64,000 bases of DNA from Martelella lutilitoris. GTDB taxonomy: Bacteria; Pseudomonadota; Alphaproteobacteria; Rhizobiales; Rhizobiaceae. The notes under the pieces are model-generated. The model worked only from the letters and a program-made list of their open reading frames with translations, was not told where the DNA came from and ran no database searches. Where the stretch lies: the NCBI RefSeq assembly GCF_016598595.1, contig NZ_CP066786.1, positions 643,501 through 707,500 of the forward strand, written 5' to 3'. Position numbers and translations under genes: made by a program. Shown here in pieces: positions 26,271 to 34,950 of this stretch (the stretch's first letter is position 1; each line of letters starts with the position of its first letter).

Positions 26271-26299
26271 CAAAAAAACCGGTCGCGAAGGGACCGGTT
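26271..26299 (-). terminator. Intrinsic terminator in the metZ leader
   Basis: Stem AACCGGTC/GACCGGTT (8 bp) with a 7-base loop, followed on the minus strand by seven T. It lies between the SAM-II aptamer and the metZ start. It either is the expression platform or provides a basal stop; SAM-II elements more often mask the ribosome site, so the presence of a terminator here is notable. Confidence 0.75.
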
Positions 26300-26306
26300 A
26301 CCCGGC

Positions 26307-26363
26307 CTTTTAGCTACTTGTTTAACGTGGCTGCAAGCCGACCGGCCAAATCACCACAGGGAT
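26307..26363 (-). promoter_or_regulatory. SAM-II riboswitch aptamer (metA element)
   Basis: Reading the minus strand from 26363: TCCCTGTGGTGATTTGGCCG, then GTCGGCTTGCAGCCACGTTA, then AACAAGTAGCTAAAAG. These are the conserved SAM-II blocks: the GTGGTGATTTG strand, CGGCTTGCAGCCACG, the A-rich linker and the pseudoknot GCTAAA. CGTGG at the 3' side can pair with the 5' CCTGTGG region as in the H-type pseudoknot. SAM-II is known in alphaproteobacteria upstream of metA, metX and metZ and turns genes off when S-adenosylmethionine is high. Confidence 0.93.
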
Positions 26364-26368
26364 AAGGC

Positions 26369-26397
26369 GGCATAATCCCTATAAGCGCTTGCGTCAA
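26369..26397 (-). promoter_or_regulatory. Candidate metZ promoter
   Basis: On the minus strand TTGACG (26397-26392), 17 bases, TATGCC (26374-26369). Transcription would begin just before the SAM-II aptamer, as required. Confidence 0.5.
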
Positions 26398-26436
26398 TTC
26401 TGAAAGATTGGTTTTGTCGGCCAACAGGAGCAAAAC

Positions 26437-27525
26437 ATGTCCAAGACGCCCGGAATCCTGCCCGATCACGCCATTGCCGCACTGCTCGAGCAGAAAAATC
26501 TGACCACGATGAAGCCGCTGGATCACGACCAGGTCCAGCCCGCAAGCCTCGACTTGCGCCTTGGCGCAAAAGCCTACCGGGTGCGCGCCAGTTTCCTGCC
26601 CGGTCCGCGCCACAGCGTTGCCGACAAGCTTTCGCGGCTTTCCATGCACGAGATCGACCTCTCGCAGGGCGCGGTTCTTGAAACGGGCTGCGTCTATATC
26701 GTCGAACTGATGGAGGGGCTCGCCCTGCCGGAGCATCTCTCCGCCTCAACCAACCCGAAAAGCTCGACCGGCAGGCTCGATATCTTCACCCGCGTGATCC
26801 CGGATTTCGCGCAGGAGTTCGATGTCATTCCTTCGGGCTATCGGGGACCGCTCTATCTGGAAATCTCGCCGCGCACCTTTCCGGTGATCGTGCGCCAGGG
26901 CTCGCGTCTCTCGCAGATCCGCTTTCGCTCCGGGCATTCGGTGCTCGCCGAAGACGCGCTGATGGCGCTGCATCGCGCCGAAACGCTGGTTGCCAGCGAC
27001 ATGCCCAATATTTCCGACGGCGGCATTGCGTTGTCGATCGATCTCGAAGGCGAGGGGCTGGTCGGCTATCGCGGCAAGCACCATACCGGGGTCATCGATG
27101 TCGACCGCAAGGCCGGCTACGACATTCTTGATTACTGGGAGCCGATCCAGGGACGCGGCAAGGGCGAACTGATCCTCGACCCGGACGAGTTCTATATTCT
27201 TGTCTCGCGCGAGGCCGTGCACGTGCCGCCGCTTTTCGCCGCCGAGATGACGCCGTTCGACCCGCTGGTCGGCGAATTCCGCGTCCACTATGCGGGTTTT
27301 TTCGATCCGGGTTTCGGCCATGCGGAGGCCGGCGGCAGGGGCGCGCGCGCGGTGCTCGAGGTCAGAAGCCACGAGGTGCCCTTCATCCTGGAACACGGCC
27401 AGATCGTCGGCCGCCTGGTTTACGAGCGCATGATGGATCCGCCGACGGCGCTCTACGGTTCCGGTCTCGGCTCGAACTACCAGGCCCAGGGCCTGAAACT
27501 GTCGAAACATTTCCGCGCAGGGTGA
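26437..27525 (+). CDS. dcd: 2'-deoxycytidine 5'-triphosphate deaminase, long alphaproteobacterial form
   Basis: 362 residues, about twice the size of enterobacterial Dcd. The N-terminal half has QPASLDLRLGAKAYRVRASF, TNPKSSTGRLDIFTRVI and FDVIPSGYRGPLYLEISPRT, the dUTPase-fold active-site motifs. The C-terminal half repeats the fold (VLEVRSHEVPFILEHGQIVG and GSNYQAQG). Family members of this length deaminate dCTP to dUTP, feeding thymidylate synthesis. AGGAG precedes the ATG. It is divergent from metZ, and a terminator lies at 27582. Confidence 0.93.
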   Translation: MSKTPGILPDHAIAALLEQKNLTTMKPLDHDQVQPASLDLRLGAKAYRVRASFLPGPRHSVADKLSRLSMHEIDLSQGAVLETGCVYIVELMEGLALPEHLSASTNPKSSTGRLDIFTRVIPDFAQEFDVIPSGYRGPLYLEISPRTFPVIVRQGSRLSQIRFRSGHSVLAEDALMALHRAETLVASDMPNISDGGIALSIDLEGEGLVGYRGKHHTGVIDVDRKAGYDILDYWEPIQGRGKGELILDPDEFYILVSREAVHVPPLFAAEMTPFDPLVGEFRVHYAGFFDPGFGHAEAGGRGARAVLEVRSHEVPFILEHGQIVGRLVYERMMDPPTALYGSGLGSNYQAQGLKLSKHFRAG

Positions 27526-27581
27526 GAAGGCCCCGGAACGGGCGGAACGTCAAGGGTTGCGAGGCCGAGAAGGGAGGGCAC

Positions 27582-27605
27582 CCGGCGGGCGCCGCCGGCA
27601 TTTTT
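27582..27605 (+). terminator. dcd terminator
   Basis: Stem CCGGCGG/CCGCCGG (27582-27588 and 27592-27598) with loop GCG, followed by CATTTTTG. It lies 57 bases past the dcd stop. Confidence 0.65.
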
Positions 27606-27617
27606 GTCCGCTCCCCG

Positions 27618-29297
27618 TCAGGTCGCGGGCTTGAGCACCACTGCCCCCCAGGGCAGAAGCGTCAGCGCGTCATCGGCGATAGCCGCGCCACGATCCTCAT
27701 CGTTGCTGACGAGACCGGACGCCCCCTTCAGCGCCGCATGACGCCAGGTCACCGGTTCGCGCGAGAAGTTGATGGCCGTGACCAGACGGGCGTCATCAAG
27801 CCTGCGCTCGAAGGCGAAGACCGTCTCGTGATCGGGCGCAAGATCTTCATAGGTGCCGTAGACGAGCGCAGGCGTTTCATGGCGCAGCGCAATCAGCCGC
27901 CGGTAATGATGGTAGACTGAGCCTTGATCCGCCCGCGCGGCCGCGGCGTTGATCTCCAAGTAATTCGGATTGACCGCAAGCCAGGGCTTTTGCGCCGTGG
28001 TGAAGCCGGCATTCGTTGAAGCATCCCATTGCATCGGCGTGCGGGCATGGTCGCGGCTCACCCTGTTGAGGTTCTCAAGAAGCTCCCCGGCGCTGACCCT
28101 GCCGGTCTCGACATGGTCCTGCCTGAGGCCCCGCACCTCGATATCGTCGAACTGGTCGAGATCGGTGAAGGGATAGTTGACCATGCCGATCTCCTCGCCC
28201 TGGTAGATGAAGGGCGTGCCGCGCATGGTCAGCATCATCGTTGCCAGCGCCTTGGCCGAGAGCACGCGGTATTCCGGGGCGGGGTCTCCGAAATGGCTGA
28301 CGGCGCGCGGCTGGTCGTGATTGCCGAGAAAGACGGTGTTCCACCCCGTCATGCCGACGGCCTTGTCGAGCCGATCGAAGGTGGCCTTCATGTCGGTGAG
28401 CTTGCGCGGCTTCCAGCGCCAGCCGTCGCGGTCGAGCATGACGACGGCGAAGTTGAAGATCATGTTGAGTTCGTTGCGGGCCTCATCGACGAAGAGCGGT
28501 GTTTGCGCGTCGGAAACGCCGGCAGCCTCGCCAACCGTCATGCAGTCATAATGCGACAGCACTTCGCGGTTCATTTCCTGCAGGTATTCGTGCAGACGCG
28601 GCCCGGAGGCATAGACCCGGCCCGGATCCTTCATCTCTTCCTCGGTCAGGTTGGGGAAGGCGAAATTCTTCGAGATGAACGGGATCACGTCCATGCGGAA
28701 ACCCGAGACGCCCTTGTCGAGCCAGAAGCGCATCAGGTCATAGACTTGCGTGCGGACTTTCTCGTTGTCCCAGTTGAGGTCCGGCTGTTTCTTCGCAAAA
28801 TAGTGCAGGTAGTAGTCGCCGGTGGCATCGTCCTTTTCCCAGGCCGAGCCGCCGAAATAGGATACGAAATTGTTGGGCACGCCCTTCGAGCCGTCGCGCC
28901 AGATGTAATAGTCGCGCTTGTCATTGTCGCGTGACGACCGGCTCTCCACGAACCATTCATGCTCGTCGCTCGAATGGTTGACCACGAGGTCGATGATCAG
29001 CCGCATGCCGCGTTTCTTGATCTCGGCGAGCAGGCGGTCGAAATCGGCCATGGTGCCGAATTCGGCCATCACCTTGCGATAGTCGCGGATGTCATAGCCA
29101 TTGTCGGCGTTCGGGCTGTCGAAATGCGGTGACAGCCAGATGACGTCGATGCCGAGGTCCGCCACATGATCGAGCTTCTCGATGATGCCCGGTATGTCGC
29201 CGATGCCGTCGCCATTGGAATCGGCGAAGGAGCGGGGATAGATCTGGTAGGCGACGGCCTCTTTCCACCAGTGTCTGCTTTGCGCGGGCTGCGGCAT
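27618..29297 (-). CDS. GH13 alpha-glucosidase (oligo-1,6-glucosidase / glucohydrolase type)
   Basis: 559 residues, cytoplasmic. N-terminal WWKEAVAYQIYPRSFADSNG is the GH13_31-type start. The four conserved regions are DLVVNHSSDEH, GFRMDVIPF (nucleophile Asp), VGEAAG (acid Glu) and FLGNHDQPR (third Asp). QPDLNWDNEKVR and PFIYQGEEIGM are typical of isomaltase/trehalose-6-phosphate hydrolase relatives. It hydrolyses terminal alpha-glucosidic bonds of short oligosaccharides or disaccharides. GGGAGG precedes the ATG. It has no transporter genes beside it, unlike the agl operon, so its sugar is unclear. An inverted repeat upstream may be its operator. Confidence 0.92.
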   Translation of the reverse strand: MPQPAQSRHWWKEAVAYQIYPRSFADSNGDGIGDIPGIIEKLDHVADLGIDVIWLSPHFDSPNADNGYDIRDYRKVMAEFGTMADFDRLLAEIKKRGMRLIIDLVVNHSSDEHEWFVESRSSRDNDKRDYYIWRDGSKGVPNNFVSYFGGSAWEKDDATGDYYLHYFAKKQPDLNWDNEKVRTQVYDLMRFWLDKGVSGFRMDVIPFISKNFAFPNLTEEEMKDPGRVYASGPRLHEYLQEMNREVLSHYDCMTVGEAAGVSDAQTPLFVDEARNELNMIFNFAVVMLDRDGWRWKPRKLTDMKATFDRLDKAVGMTGWNTVFLGNHDQPRAVSHFGDPAPEYRVLSAKALATMMLTMRGTPFIYQGEEIGMVNYPFTDLDQFDDIEVRGLRQDHVETGRVSAGELLENLNRVSRDHARTPMQWDASTNAGFTTAQKPWLAVNPNYLEINAAAARADQGSVYHHYRRLIALRHETPALVYGTYEDLAPDHETVFAFERRLDDARLVTAINFSREPVTWRHAALKGASGLVSNDEDRGAAIADDALTLLPWGAVVLKPAT

Positions 29298-29390
29298 GTC
29301 TGCCTCCCTTGTTGCTTGTTTTTCAATGCGTTTCTGATCCCGGATTATGTCCGCGCGGGCGCGAGGGCAAGCGCATACGCATGAAATGGG

Positions 29391-29416
29391 CTTTTCATCC
29401 GTGTGCCTATGAAAAG
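29391..29416. promoter_or_regulatory. Inverted repeat between the glucosidase gene and trpL
   Basis: CTTTTCAT (29391-29398), 10 bases, ATGAAAAG (29409-29416), a perfect 8-bp inverted repeat. A third half-site ATGAAA is at 29381-29386. It is about 94 bases before the glucosidase start and about 40 bases before the trp promoter, so it could regulate either gene. The binding factor is unknown. Confidence 0.4.
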
Positions 29417-29454
29417 GCTTGAATAGCCGGATTCGCCGTCGCTCTTCTTGCTGC

Positions 29455-29483
29455 TTGCCAGTCAGGCCAAGCTGGGGTAGAAA
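29455..29483 (+). promoter_or_regulatory. Candidate trp promoter
   Basis: TTGCCA (29455-29460), 17 bases, TAGAAA (29478-29483). The predicted transcription start is at about 29490, the A of the trpL ATG, giving a leaderless leader-peptide mRNA. From memory, trpL of Sinorhizobium meliloti is also transcribed leaderless. Confidence 0.6.
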
Positions 29484-29489
29484 AAGCCC

Positions 29490-29537
29490 ATGATGATCAC
29501 GACCATGAACATTGCAAACTGGTGGTGGGCTCGCTAA
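29490..29537 (+). CDS. trpL: trp operon leader peptide
   Basis: Fifteen residues, [15 protein letters not shown], with three consecutive Trp codons near the end. This is the control peptide for trpE(G) attenuation: ribosome stalling at the Trp codons when charged tRNA-Trp is scarce lets an antiterminator form. No Shine-Dalgarno sequence precedes it and the predicted transcript starts at its ATG. In S. meliloti the corresponding peptide (peTrpL, also ending WWWAR) and the liberated leader RNA (rnTrpL) act in trans on other genes, so the same may hold here. Confidence 0.9.
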   Translation: MMITTMNIANWWWAR

Positions 29538-29573
29538 AGGCGGCCACGATCACGCATGTCCGGATGATCTGAC

Positions 29574-29605
29574 AAAGCCGCCCTCAAACCGAGGCGGCTT
29601 TTTTT
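29574..29605 (+). terminator. trp attenuator
   Basis: Stem AAAGCCGCC (29574-29582) / GGCGGCTTT (29593-29601), loop of ten, within and followed by seven T (29599-29605). GGCGGC at 29539-29544, just past the trpL stop, can pair instead with GCCGCC of the 5' stem arm, forming the antiterminator. TGGTGG of the Trp codons can in turn pair with the CCAC at 29544-29547. Confidence 0.9.
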
Positions 29606-29691
29606 GTATTGTCGCCGCCTTTGCGGGGTTAACGAAGAAAATTGCGAAACGCGGGATGCCGTTTCGCGACACAAAAGGTGGAGCAGGGACA

Positions 29692-31899
29692 ATGAGCCTT
29701 CATGAACGGCCGGATGGCGGGGCGAGCTATGAGACGAAGGGCGGCGTGACGATCACGCGAACCCGCCGTTTCGTGCCCTATGGCGATTCCGTATCGAGCT
29801 ATATCGACCGGCTGGACGAGCGCCGCGGCGCGGTCTTTTCGTCCAACTACGAATATCCGGGCCGTTATACGCGCTGGGACACCGCCATCATCGATCCGCC
29901 GGCCGCCATTTCCTGCAATGGCCGCACCATGTGGATCGAGGCTTTCAACGGACGCGGCGAGGCGCTGCTTTCGCTGATACTGCCGGTCGTCGAGGCGCTG
30001 GAACCGGTGACGATCATCGGCCGCGCGTCCCGCCGGATCGACCTTCAGGTGGCGGAACCCGACCGTCAGTTCACCGAGGAAGAGCGCTCCAAGGCCCCGA
30101 CCGTGTTTACGGTCCTGCGCGCCATCGTCGATCTCTTCCATTCCGACGAGGATGCGAGCCTCGGGCTCTACGGCGCCTTCGGCTACGACCTTGCCTTCCA
30201 GTTCGACGCCGTGAAGCTGAAGCTGGAGCGCCCGGCCGACCAGCGCGACATGGTGCTGTTCCTGCCCGACGAGGTGCTGATGGTCGACAACCATGCTGCC
30301 AAGGCCTGGATCGATCGTTACGACTTTGCGAAGGACGGGATTACGACGGAGGGCAAGGGCGAGGACATCGCGTCCGATCCGTTCCGACCCTCCAATAGCC
30401 TGCCGCCCCGCAGCGACCATCACAAGGGCGAATATGCCGAACTCGTCACCAAGGCGAAGGAAAGCTTCGTGCGCGGCGACCTGTTCGAGGTCGTGCCCGG
30501 TCAGCAGTTCATGGAGCGCTGCGCCAGCAAGCCCTCGGCGATCTCCAAGCGGCTGAAGGCGACCAACCCGTCGCCCTATTCCTTCTTCATCAATCTCGGC
30601 AACCAGGAATATCTGATCGGCGCGTCGCCGGAAATGTTCGTGCGCGTCACAGGCCGTCGGATCGAGACCTGCCCGATCTCCGGCACGATCAAGCGCGGCG
30701 AGGACCCGATTGCGGACAGCCAGCAGATCCTGAAACTGCTTAACTCGCAGAAGGACGAATCCGAACTGACCATGTGTTCCGATGTCGACCGCAACGACAA
30801 GAGCCGGGTCTGCGAGCCGGGCTCGGTCAAGGTCATCGGCCGCCGCCAGATCGAAATGTATTCGCGCCTCATTCATACGGTGGACCATATCGAAGGCCGT
30901 CTGCGCCCCGACATGGACGCTTTCGATGCGTTTCTCAGCCATGCCTGGGCGGTGACGGTGACCGGCGCGCCGAAACTCTGGGCCATGCGCTTCATCGAAA
31001 ACCACGAGAAGAGCCCGCGCGCCTGGTATGGCGGCGCCATCGGCATGGTCGGTTTCAACGGCGACATGAATACCGGCCTGACGCTGCGCACGATCCGGGT
31101 CAAGAACGGCACGGCGGAAGTGCGCGCCGGCGCCACCCTGCTTTATGATTCCGATCCCCATGAGGAAGAAGCGGAGACCGAATTGAAGGCTTCAGCCATG
31201 CTTGCCGCGATCCGCGAGGCGGATGCGGAGAAACTTGCGCCTGCCACGCGGCCGGTGTCGAAGATCGGCGCGGGACTGAAGATCCTGCTCGTCGACCACG
31301 AGGACAGCTTCGTTCACACGCTCGCCAATTACTTCCGCCAGACGGGCGCGGAAGTGGCGACCGTGCGCTCGCCGGTGGCGGACGAGACCTTCGACCGGAT
31401 CGCGCCGGACCTCGTCGTCCTGTCTCCGGGACCGGGCATGCCGAAGGACTTCGACTGCAAGGGGACGATCAAGAAGGCGCGCGGCCGAAACCTGCCGATC
31501 TTCGGCGTCTGCCTCGGCCTGCAGGCGCTGGCGGAAGCCTATGGCGGCACGCTCAGGCAACTCGCTGTGCCCATGCATGGCAAGCCGTCGCGTATCCGTA
31601 TCCTCGAACCGGGACGTCTGTTTGACGGGTTGCCGAAGGAGATCACCGTCGGCCGCTATCACTCGATCTTCGCCGATGCGGTGCAATTGCCGAGCGAATT
31701 CGCCATCTCGGCGGAGACCGATGACGGCATCGTCATGGGCATCGAGCATGCGCATGAACCGGTTGCCGCCGTGCAGTTCCATCCCGAATCGATCATGACG
31801 CTGGGCGGCGATGCCGGCATGCGGATCATCGAGAACGTAGTGGGCAAGCTGGTCGACCGCTCCGGCGAGGCTTTGGGAGACAAAAAGGCGGCAGGCTGA
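29692..31899 (+). CDS. trpE(G): Anthranilate synthase, fused TrpE-TrpG
   Basis: 735 residues. First enzyme of tryptophan synthesis: chorismate plus glutamine gives anthranilate. The N-terminal two thirds is the chorismate-binding subunit ([70 protein letters not shown]). A short linker leads to the glutamine amidotransferase: [26 protein letters not shown], Cys nucleophile in [16 protein letters not shown] and HPES near the end. The fusion is typical of Rhizobiales. Start 29692 has AGGGA upstream, 86 bases after the attenuator; an earlier in-frame start would lie in the leader. Regulated by the trpL attenuator. Confidence 0.96.
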   Translation: MSLHERPDGGASYETKGGVTITRTRRFVPYGDSVSSYIDRLDERRGAVFSSNYEYPGRYTRWDTAIIDPPAAISCNGRTMWIEAFNGRGEALLSLILPVVEALEPVTIIGRASRRIDLQVAEPDRQFTEEERSKAPTVFTVLRAIVDLFHSDEDASLGLYGAFGYDLAFQFDAVKLKLERPADQRDMVLFLPDEVLMVDNHAAKAWIDRYDFAKDGITTEGKGEDIASDPFRPSNSLPPRSDHHKGEYAELVTKAKESFVRGDLFEVVPGQQFMERCASKPSAISKRLKATNPSPYSFFINLGNQEYLIGASPEMFVRVTGRRIETCPISGTIKRGEDPIADSQQILKLLNSQKDESELTMCSDVDRNDKSRVCEPGSVKVIGRRQIEMYSRLIHTVDHIEGRLRPDMDAFDAFLSHAWAVTVTGAPKLWAMRFIENHEKSPRAWYGGAIGMVGFNGDMNTGLTLRTIRVKNGTAEVRAGATLLYDSDPHEEEAETELKASAMLAAIREADAEKLAPATRPVSKIGAGLKILLVDHEDSFVHTLANYFRQTGAEVATVRSPVADETFDRIAPDLVVLSPGPGMPKDFDCKGTIKKARGRNLPIFGVCLGLQALAEAYGGTLRQLAVPMHGKPSRIRILEPGRLFDGLPKEITVGRYHSIFADAVQLPSEFAISAETDDGIVMGIEHAHEPVAAVQFHPESIMTLGGDAGMRIIENVVGKLVDRSGEALGDKKAAG

Positions 31900-31992
31900 A
31901 GTCTGTCTTGCCATTGTCGCGTTGAGGGGGTAGCAGATCGACAGCGCCGGACGGCTGATCCGGCCTGTCGTTGAGCAAGACGGGAATTTCCG

Positions 31993-32913
31993 ATGACTGG
32001 TGGGCAGGCAAAAGGCGGCGGCGCAAGCCGGACGCGGACACTGGCATTCTGGACGATACCGCTCTCTCTTCTCGTGCTCGGGATCAAGCTTCTCGCCTGG
32101 CATCTGACCGGTTCCGTGGCGCTGCTGTCCGATGCGCTCGAATCGATCGTCAATGTGGTGGCCGCGATCGCGGCTTTTATCGCCATCGTCTACGCCGCGA
32201 AGCCTGCCGATCACGATCACCAGTTCGGCCACCACAAGGCCGAATATATCTCCGCCGTCATCGAAGGCGTGGCGATTGTCGTTGCCGCGCTCCTGATCTT
32301 CAAGGAAGCCATCGGCGAACTGTTTGACCCGTCCATGCCGACCGACGTCGGCCTGGGCCTTGGCGTCAACATCTTCGCAAGTCTGATCAACGGCGTCTGG
32401 GCCTATGTGCTGATTTCGGCCGGGCGGTCGATGCGCTCGCCGGCGCTTGTGGCCGACGGCAAGCATATCCGCACCGACGTCGTCACCTCGGTCGGCGTCG
32501 TCATTGGTCTCGGCATCGCGCTAGCGACCGGCTATCCGATCTTTGACCCGCTGATCGCGCTCGCCGTTGCCGCGCACATTCTCTATGCCGGCTGGCAGCT
32601 GATTGCTGAATCGGTCGGCGGGCTTATGGATGCGGCCCTGACGGGCGACGAGGAGGACGCGATCCGCAAGGCGATCTACGACAATGCCGACGGGTCATCC
32701 GACGTCCACGACCTGAAGACCCGCCGCGCGGGCTCCGCCGCCTTCATCGATTTCCATCTCGTCGTCAGCGAGGACATGACTGTGGGCGAGGCGCACGACA
32801 TCTGCGACCGGCTGGAAGGCGCGATCAAGAAGGCGATCCCGGGCTCAACGCTTGCCATCCACGTGGAGCCGGAAGGCGTCAAGCCGCATGGGGTGCGCGT
32901 CCGGATCAATTGA
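31993..32913 (+). CDS. Cation diffusion facilitator (CDF) family metal transporter
   Basis: 306 residues with six helices and a C-terminal cytoplasmic ferredoxin-like domain (about 215-300). Metal-site segments: LLSDALESIVNVVA in helix 2, HDHQFGHHKAEYIS (His-rich loop) and ADGKHIRTDVVTS in helix 5 (His and Asp of HxxxD). In FieF-type proteins helix 2 has DxxxD; here it reads DALES, with Ser at the second position. It is a proton-driven exporter of a divalent metal such as Zn, Fe, Mn or Co. It stands alone 93 bases after trpE(G) and is convergent with the aldo/keto reductase. Confidence 0.9.
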   Translation: MTGGQAKGGGASRTRTLAFWTIPLSLLVLGIKLLAWHLTGSVALLSDALESIVNVVAAIAAFIAIVYAAKPADHDHQFGHHKAEYISAVIEGVAIVVAALLIFKEAIGELFDPSMPTDVGLGLGVNIFASLINGVWAYVLISAGRSMRSPALVADGKHIRTDVVTSVGVVIGLGIALATGYPIFDPLIALAVAAHILYAGWQLIAESVGGLMDAALTGDEEDAIRKAIYDNADGSSDVHDLKTRRAGSAAFIDFHLVVSEDMTVGEAHDICDRLEGAIKKAIPGSTLAIHVEPEGVKPHGVRVRIN

Positions 32914-32969
32914 TCGGCGGCGGAGTGGATGCGGGCGATGCCCGCATCCGGACAGGCCTTTGCCGGCGC

Positions 32970-34010
32970 CTATTTCGGCACGCGCGGCGGCGAAACGGTT
33001 TCGCCGCCGGACTGGCGCTCCAGCATCCAGCCGGGATATTCGCGCGGCAGGGCCGAGACCGCGTCGAGACGTTCCATGTCTGCCGCCGTCAGCTCCACGT
33101 CGGTCGCCTCGATATTGTCCTTCAGCTGGTCCGGCCGTTTCGCGCCGACGATGACGCTGGTGACCGCGGGCTGGTAGAGCAGCCACGAGAGCGCGATCTG
33201 CGCCACCGAAACGCCCTTGGCTTCGGCAATCTCCCGCATCACGTCGATTGTTGCGAAACCGCGCTCCTTGTCGACCGGTGGAAAATCGAAATTGACGCGG
33301 CGGCCCTCGCCGTCCGTCTGGTTGTCGCGGTCATATTTGCCGGAGAGGAACCCGCCGGCAAGCGGCGACCAGACCATCAGCCCGACGCCTTCGGACTTCA
33401 GCATCGGCACGATCTCGCGTTCGAGATCGCGGCCGGCAATGGTGTAATAGGCCTGTAGCGACTGGAAGGATGCAAGGCCCTTGCGCTCGGAGATGCCGAG
33501 CGCCTTGGCGATCTGCCAGGCCGCCCAGTTGGAGACGCCGACATAGCGCACATGGCCGTGGCGCACGAGCGTGTCGAGCGCCTCGAGCGTTTCCTCAATG
33601 GGGGTCGTGTTGTCGAAGCCGTGAAGCTGGTAGAGGTCGATATGGTCGGTCTGCAGCCGGGAAAGGCTGCCCTTCACCTGTTCCATGATGTGGTAGCGCG
33701 AGGAGCCGCGGCTGTTCGGCCCTTCGCCCATGCCGCCGAACACCTTGGTGGCGATGACCACCTCGTCGCGCGGTATGCCGAGATTCCTGATCGCCTGGCC
33801 GGTGATCTCCTCCGAAAGCCCCTCGGAATAGACATTGGCGGTATCGATGAAGTTGATGCCGGAATCGATCGCCATCTTGACGAGTTCTTCGGAGGCGGCC
33901 TGGTCGAGCGCGCCGATTGCCGTCCAAAAGCCCTTGCCGCCGAAGGTCATGGTGCCGAGACAGAGCTCGGATACTTTCAGGCCGGAATTCCCAAGTCGGT
34001 TGTAACGCAT
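32970..34010 (-). CDS. Aldo/keto reductase
   Basis: 346 residues, (beta/alpha)8 NADPH-dependent oxidoreductase. Catalytic tetrad: Asp and Tyr in FIDTANVYSEG, Lys in VVIATKVFGG and His in DLYQLHGFD. The C-terminal coenzyme site is SVIVGAKRPDQLKDNI. It resembles YajO/Tas-like bacterial AKRs (AKR11-13), which reduce aldehydes; the substrate is not predictable. AAGG lies upstream of the start. It is divergent from the clpP-like gene. Confidence 0.92.
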   Translation of the reverse strand: MRYNRLGNSGLKVSELCLGTMTFGGKGFWTAIGALDQAASEELVKMAIDSGINFIDTANVYSEGLSEEITGQAIRNLGIPRDEVVIATKVFGGMGEGPNSRGSSRYHIMEQVKGSLSRLQTDHIDLYQLHGFDNTTPIEETLEALDTLVRHGHVRYVGVSNWAAWQIAKALGISERKGLASFQSLQAYYTIAGRDLEREIVPMLKSEGVGLMVWSPLAGGFLSGKYDRDNQTDGEGRRVNFDFPPVDKERGFATIDVMREIAEAKGVSVAQIALSWLLYQPAVTSVIVGAKRPDQLKDNIEATDVELTAADMERLDAVSALPREYPGWMLERQSGGETVSPPRVPK

Positions 34011-34263
34011 GGTTCTGCCTTTTCGGATTTAAAATGATTGATGGTCTTCAAGCATCCGGCCTCTGCCGGGCCGTGCAAAAACCAAGGATAGCTGCCGGAC
34101 CGAGGGGCCGGATCGTGTATTGACCGAACTGACGTGGGGGCTGCCCGGCGGCCTTTCAAGGCGCTCGACCGTTTTGCTGGGCGGCCGGAAAGCGGGGGAC
34201 ATTGTATTGGCGCGATATTCGCATTAAGTCGGGGAACAGAACATTTACCCTTGGAGATGCCGA

Positions 34264-34845
34264 ATGAGCGACGAAGAAGACGACAAGAAGACCGAACTGC
34301 CCCTGGGCAAGGAGGCGGAAGCCAATCTGTTCAAGTCGCGGTCGATCTTCATCTACGGCCCGATTACGCAGGAACTCGCCCAGCGCGTCTGCTCGCAACT
34401 GGTAGCCATGGCCGCCGTCTCCGATGACGACATCCGCGTCTTCGTGAATTCGCCGGGCGGGCATGTGGAATCGGGCGATTCGATCCACGACATGATCAAG
34501 TTCATCAAGCCGAGGGTCATCATGATCGGATCGGGCTGGGTTGCCTCAGCCGGCGCGCTGATCTATGCGGCAGCGCCTGCCGAGCAGCGCATCTGCCTGC
34601 CGAACACGCGCTTCCTGCTGCATCAGCCCTCCGGCGGCACGCGCGGTCCGGCGTCCGATATCGAGATCCAGGCCCGCGAGATCATCAAGATGAACGAGCG
34701 CCTGATCAAGATCTTCTCCGACGCCACCGGCCAGCCCTCGGAAAAGATCGCCAAGGATATCGATCGCGACTACTGGCTCTCCGCCCAGGAGGCAATCGAA
34801 TACGGTCTCGTATCGCGGATCGTCACCGCGCAGGACGAGATCTGA
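34264..34845 (+). CDS. clpP: ATP-dependent Clp protease proteolytic subunit (extra ClpP paralogue)
   Basis: 193 residues. Serine peptidase of the ClpP fold with the triad Ser95 (GWVASAGAL), His120 (FLLHQPSGG) and Asp169 (IDRDYWLSA). [20 protein letters not shown] is the characteristic oxyanion strand region. The N-terminus is highly charged ([20 protein letters not shown]) and differs from the hydrophobic axial loop of main ClpP. This form corresponds to the additional ClpP isoforms common in rhizobia, and no clpX or tig neighbours are present. GGAG precedes the start and a strong terminator follows. Confidence 0.9.
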   Translation: MSDEEDDKKTELPLGKEAEANLFKSRSIFIYGPITQELAQRVCSQLVAMAAVSDDDIRVFVNSPGGHVESGDSIHDMIKFIKPRVIMIGSGWVASAGALIYAAAPAEQRICLPNTRFLLHQPSGGTRGPASDIEIQAREIIKMNERLIKIFSDATGQPSEKIAKDIDRDYWLSAQEAIEYGLVSRIVTAQDEI

Positions 34846-34873
34846 TTTTCGGCCATTGATTGAGAACCGATAG

Positions 34874-34906
34874 GCCGGGCGAAGGGCTTGCTTCGCCCGG
34901 CTTTTT
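34874..34906 (+). terminator. clpP terminator
   Basis: Eleven-bp perfect stem GCCGGGCGAAG (34874-34884) / CTTCGCCCGGC (34891-34901) with a 6-base loop and five T directly after. A clear intrinsic terminator 28 bases after the clpP stop. Confidence 0.92.
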
Positions 34907-34950
34907 CGTGCTTGCAGTTCTTCAATCATATGCCGCAGCTCGGAGGGGAC

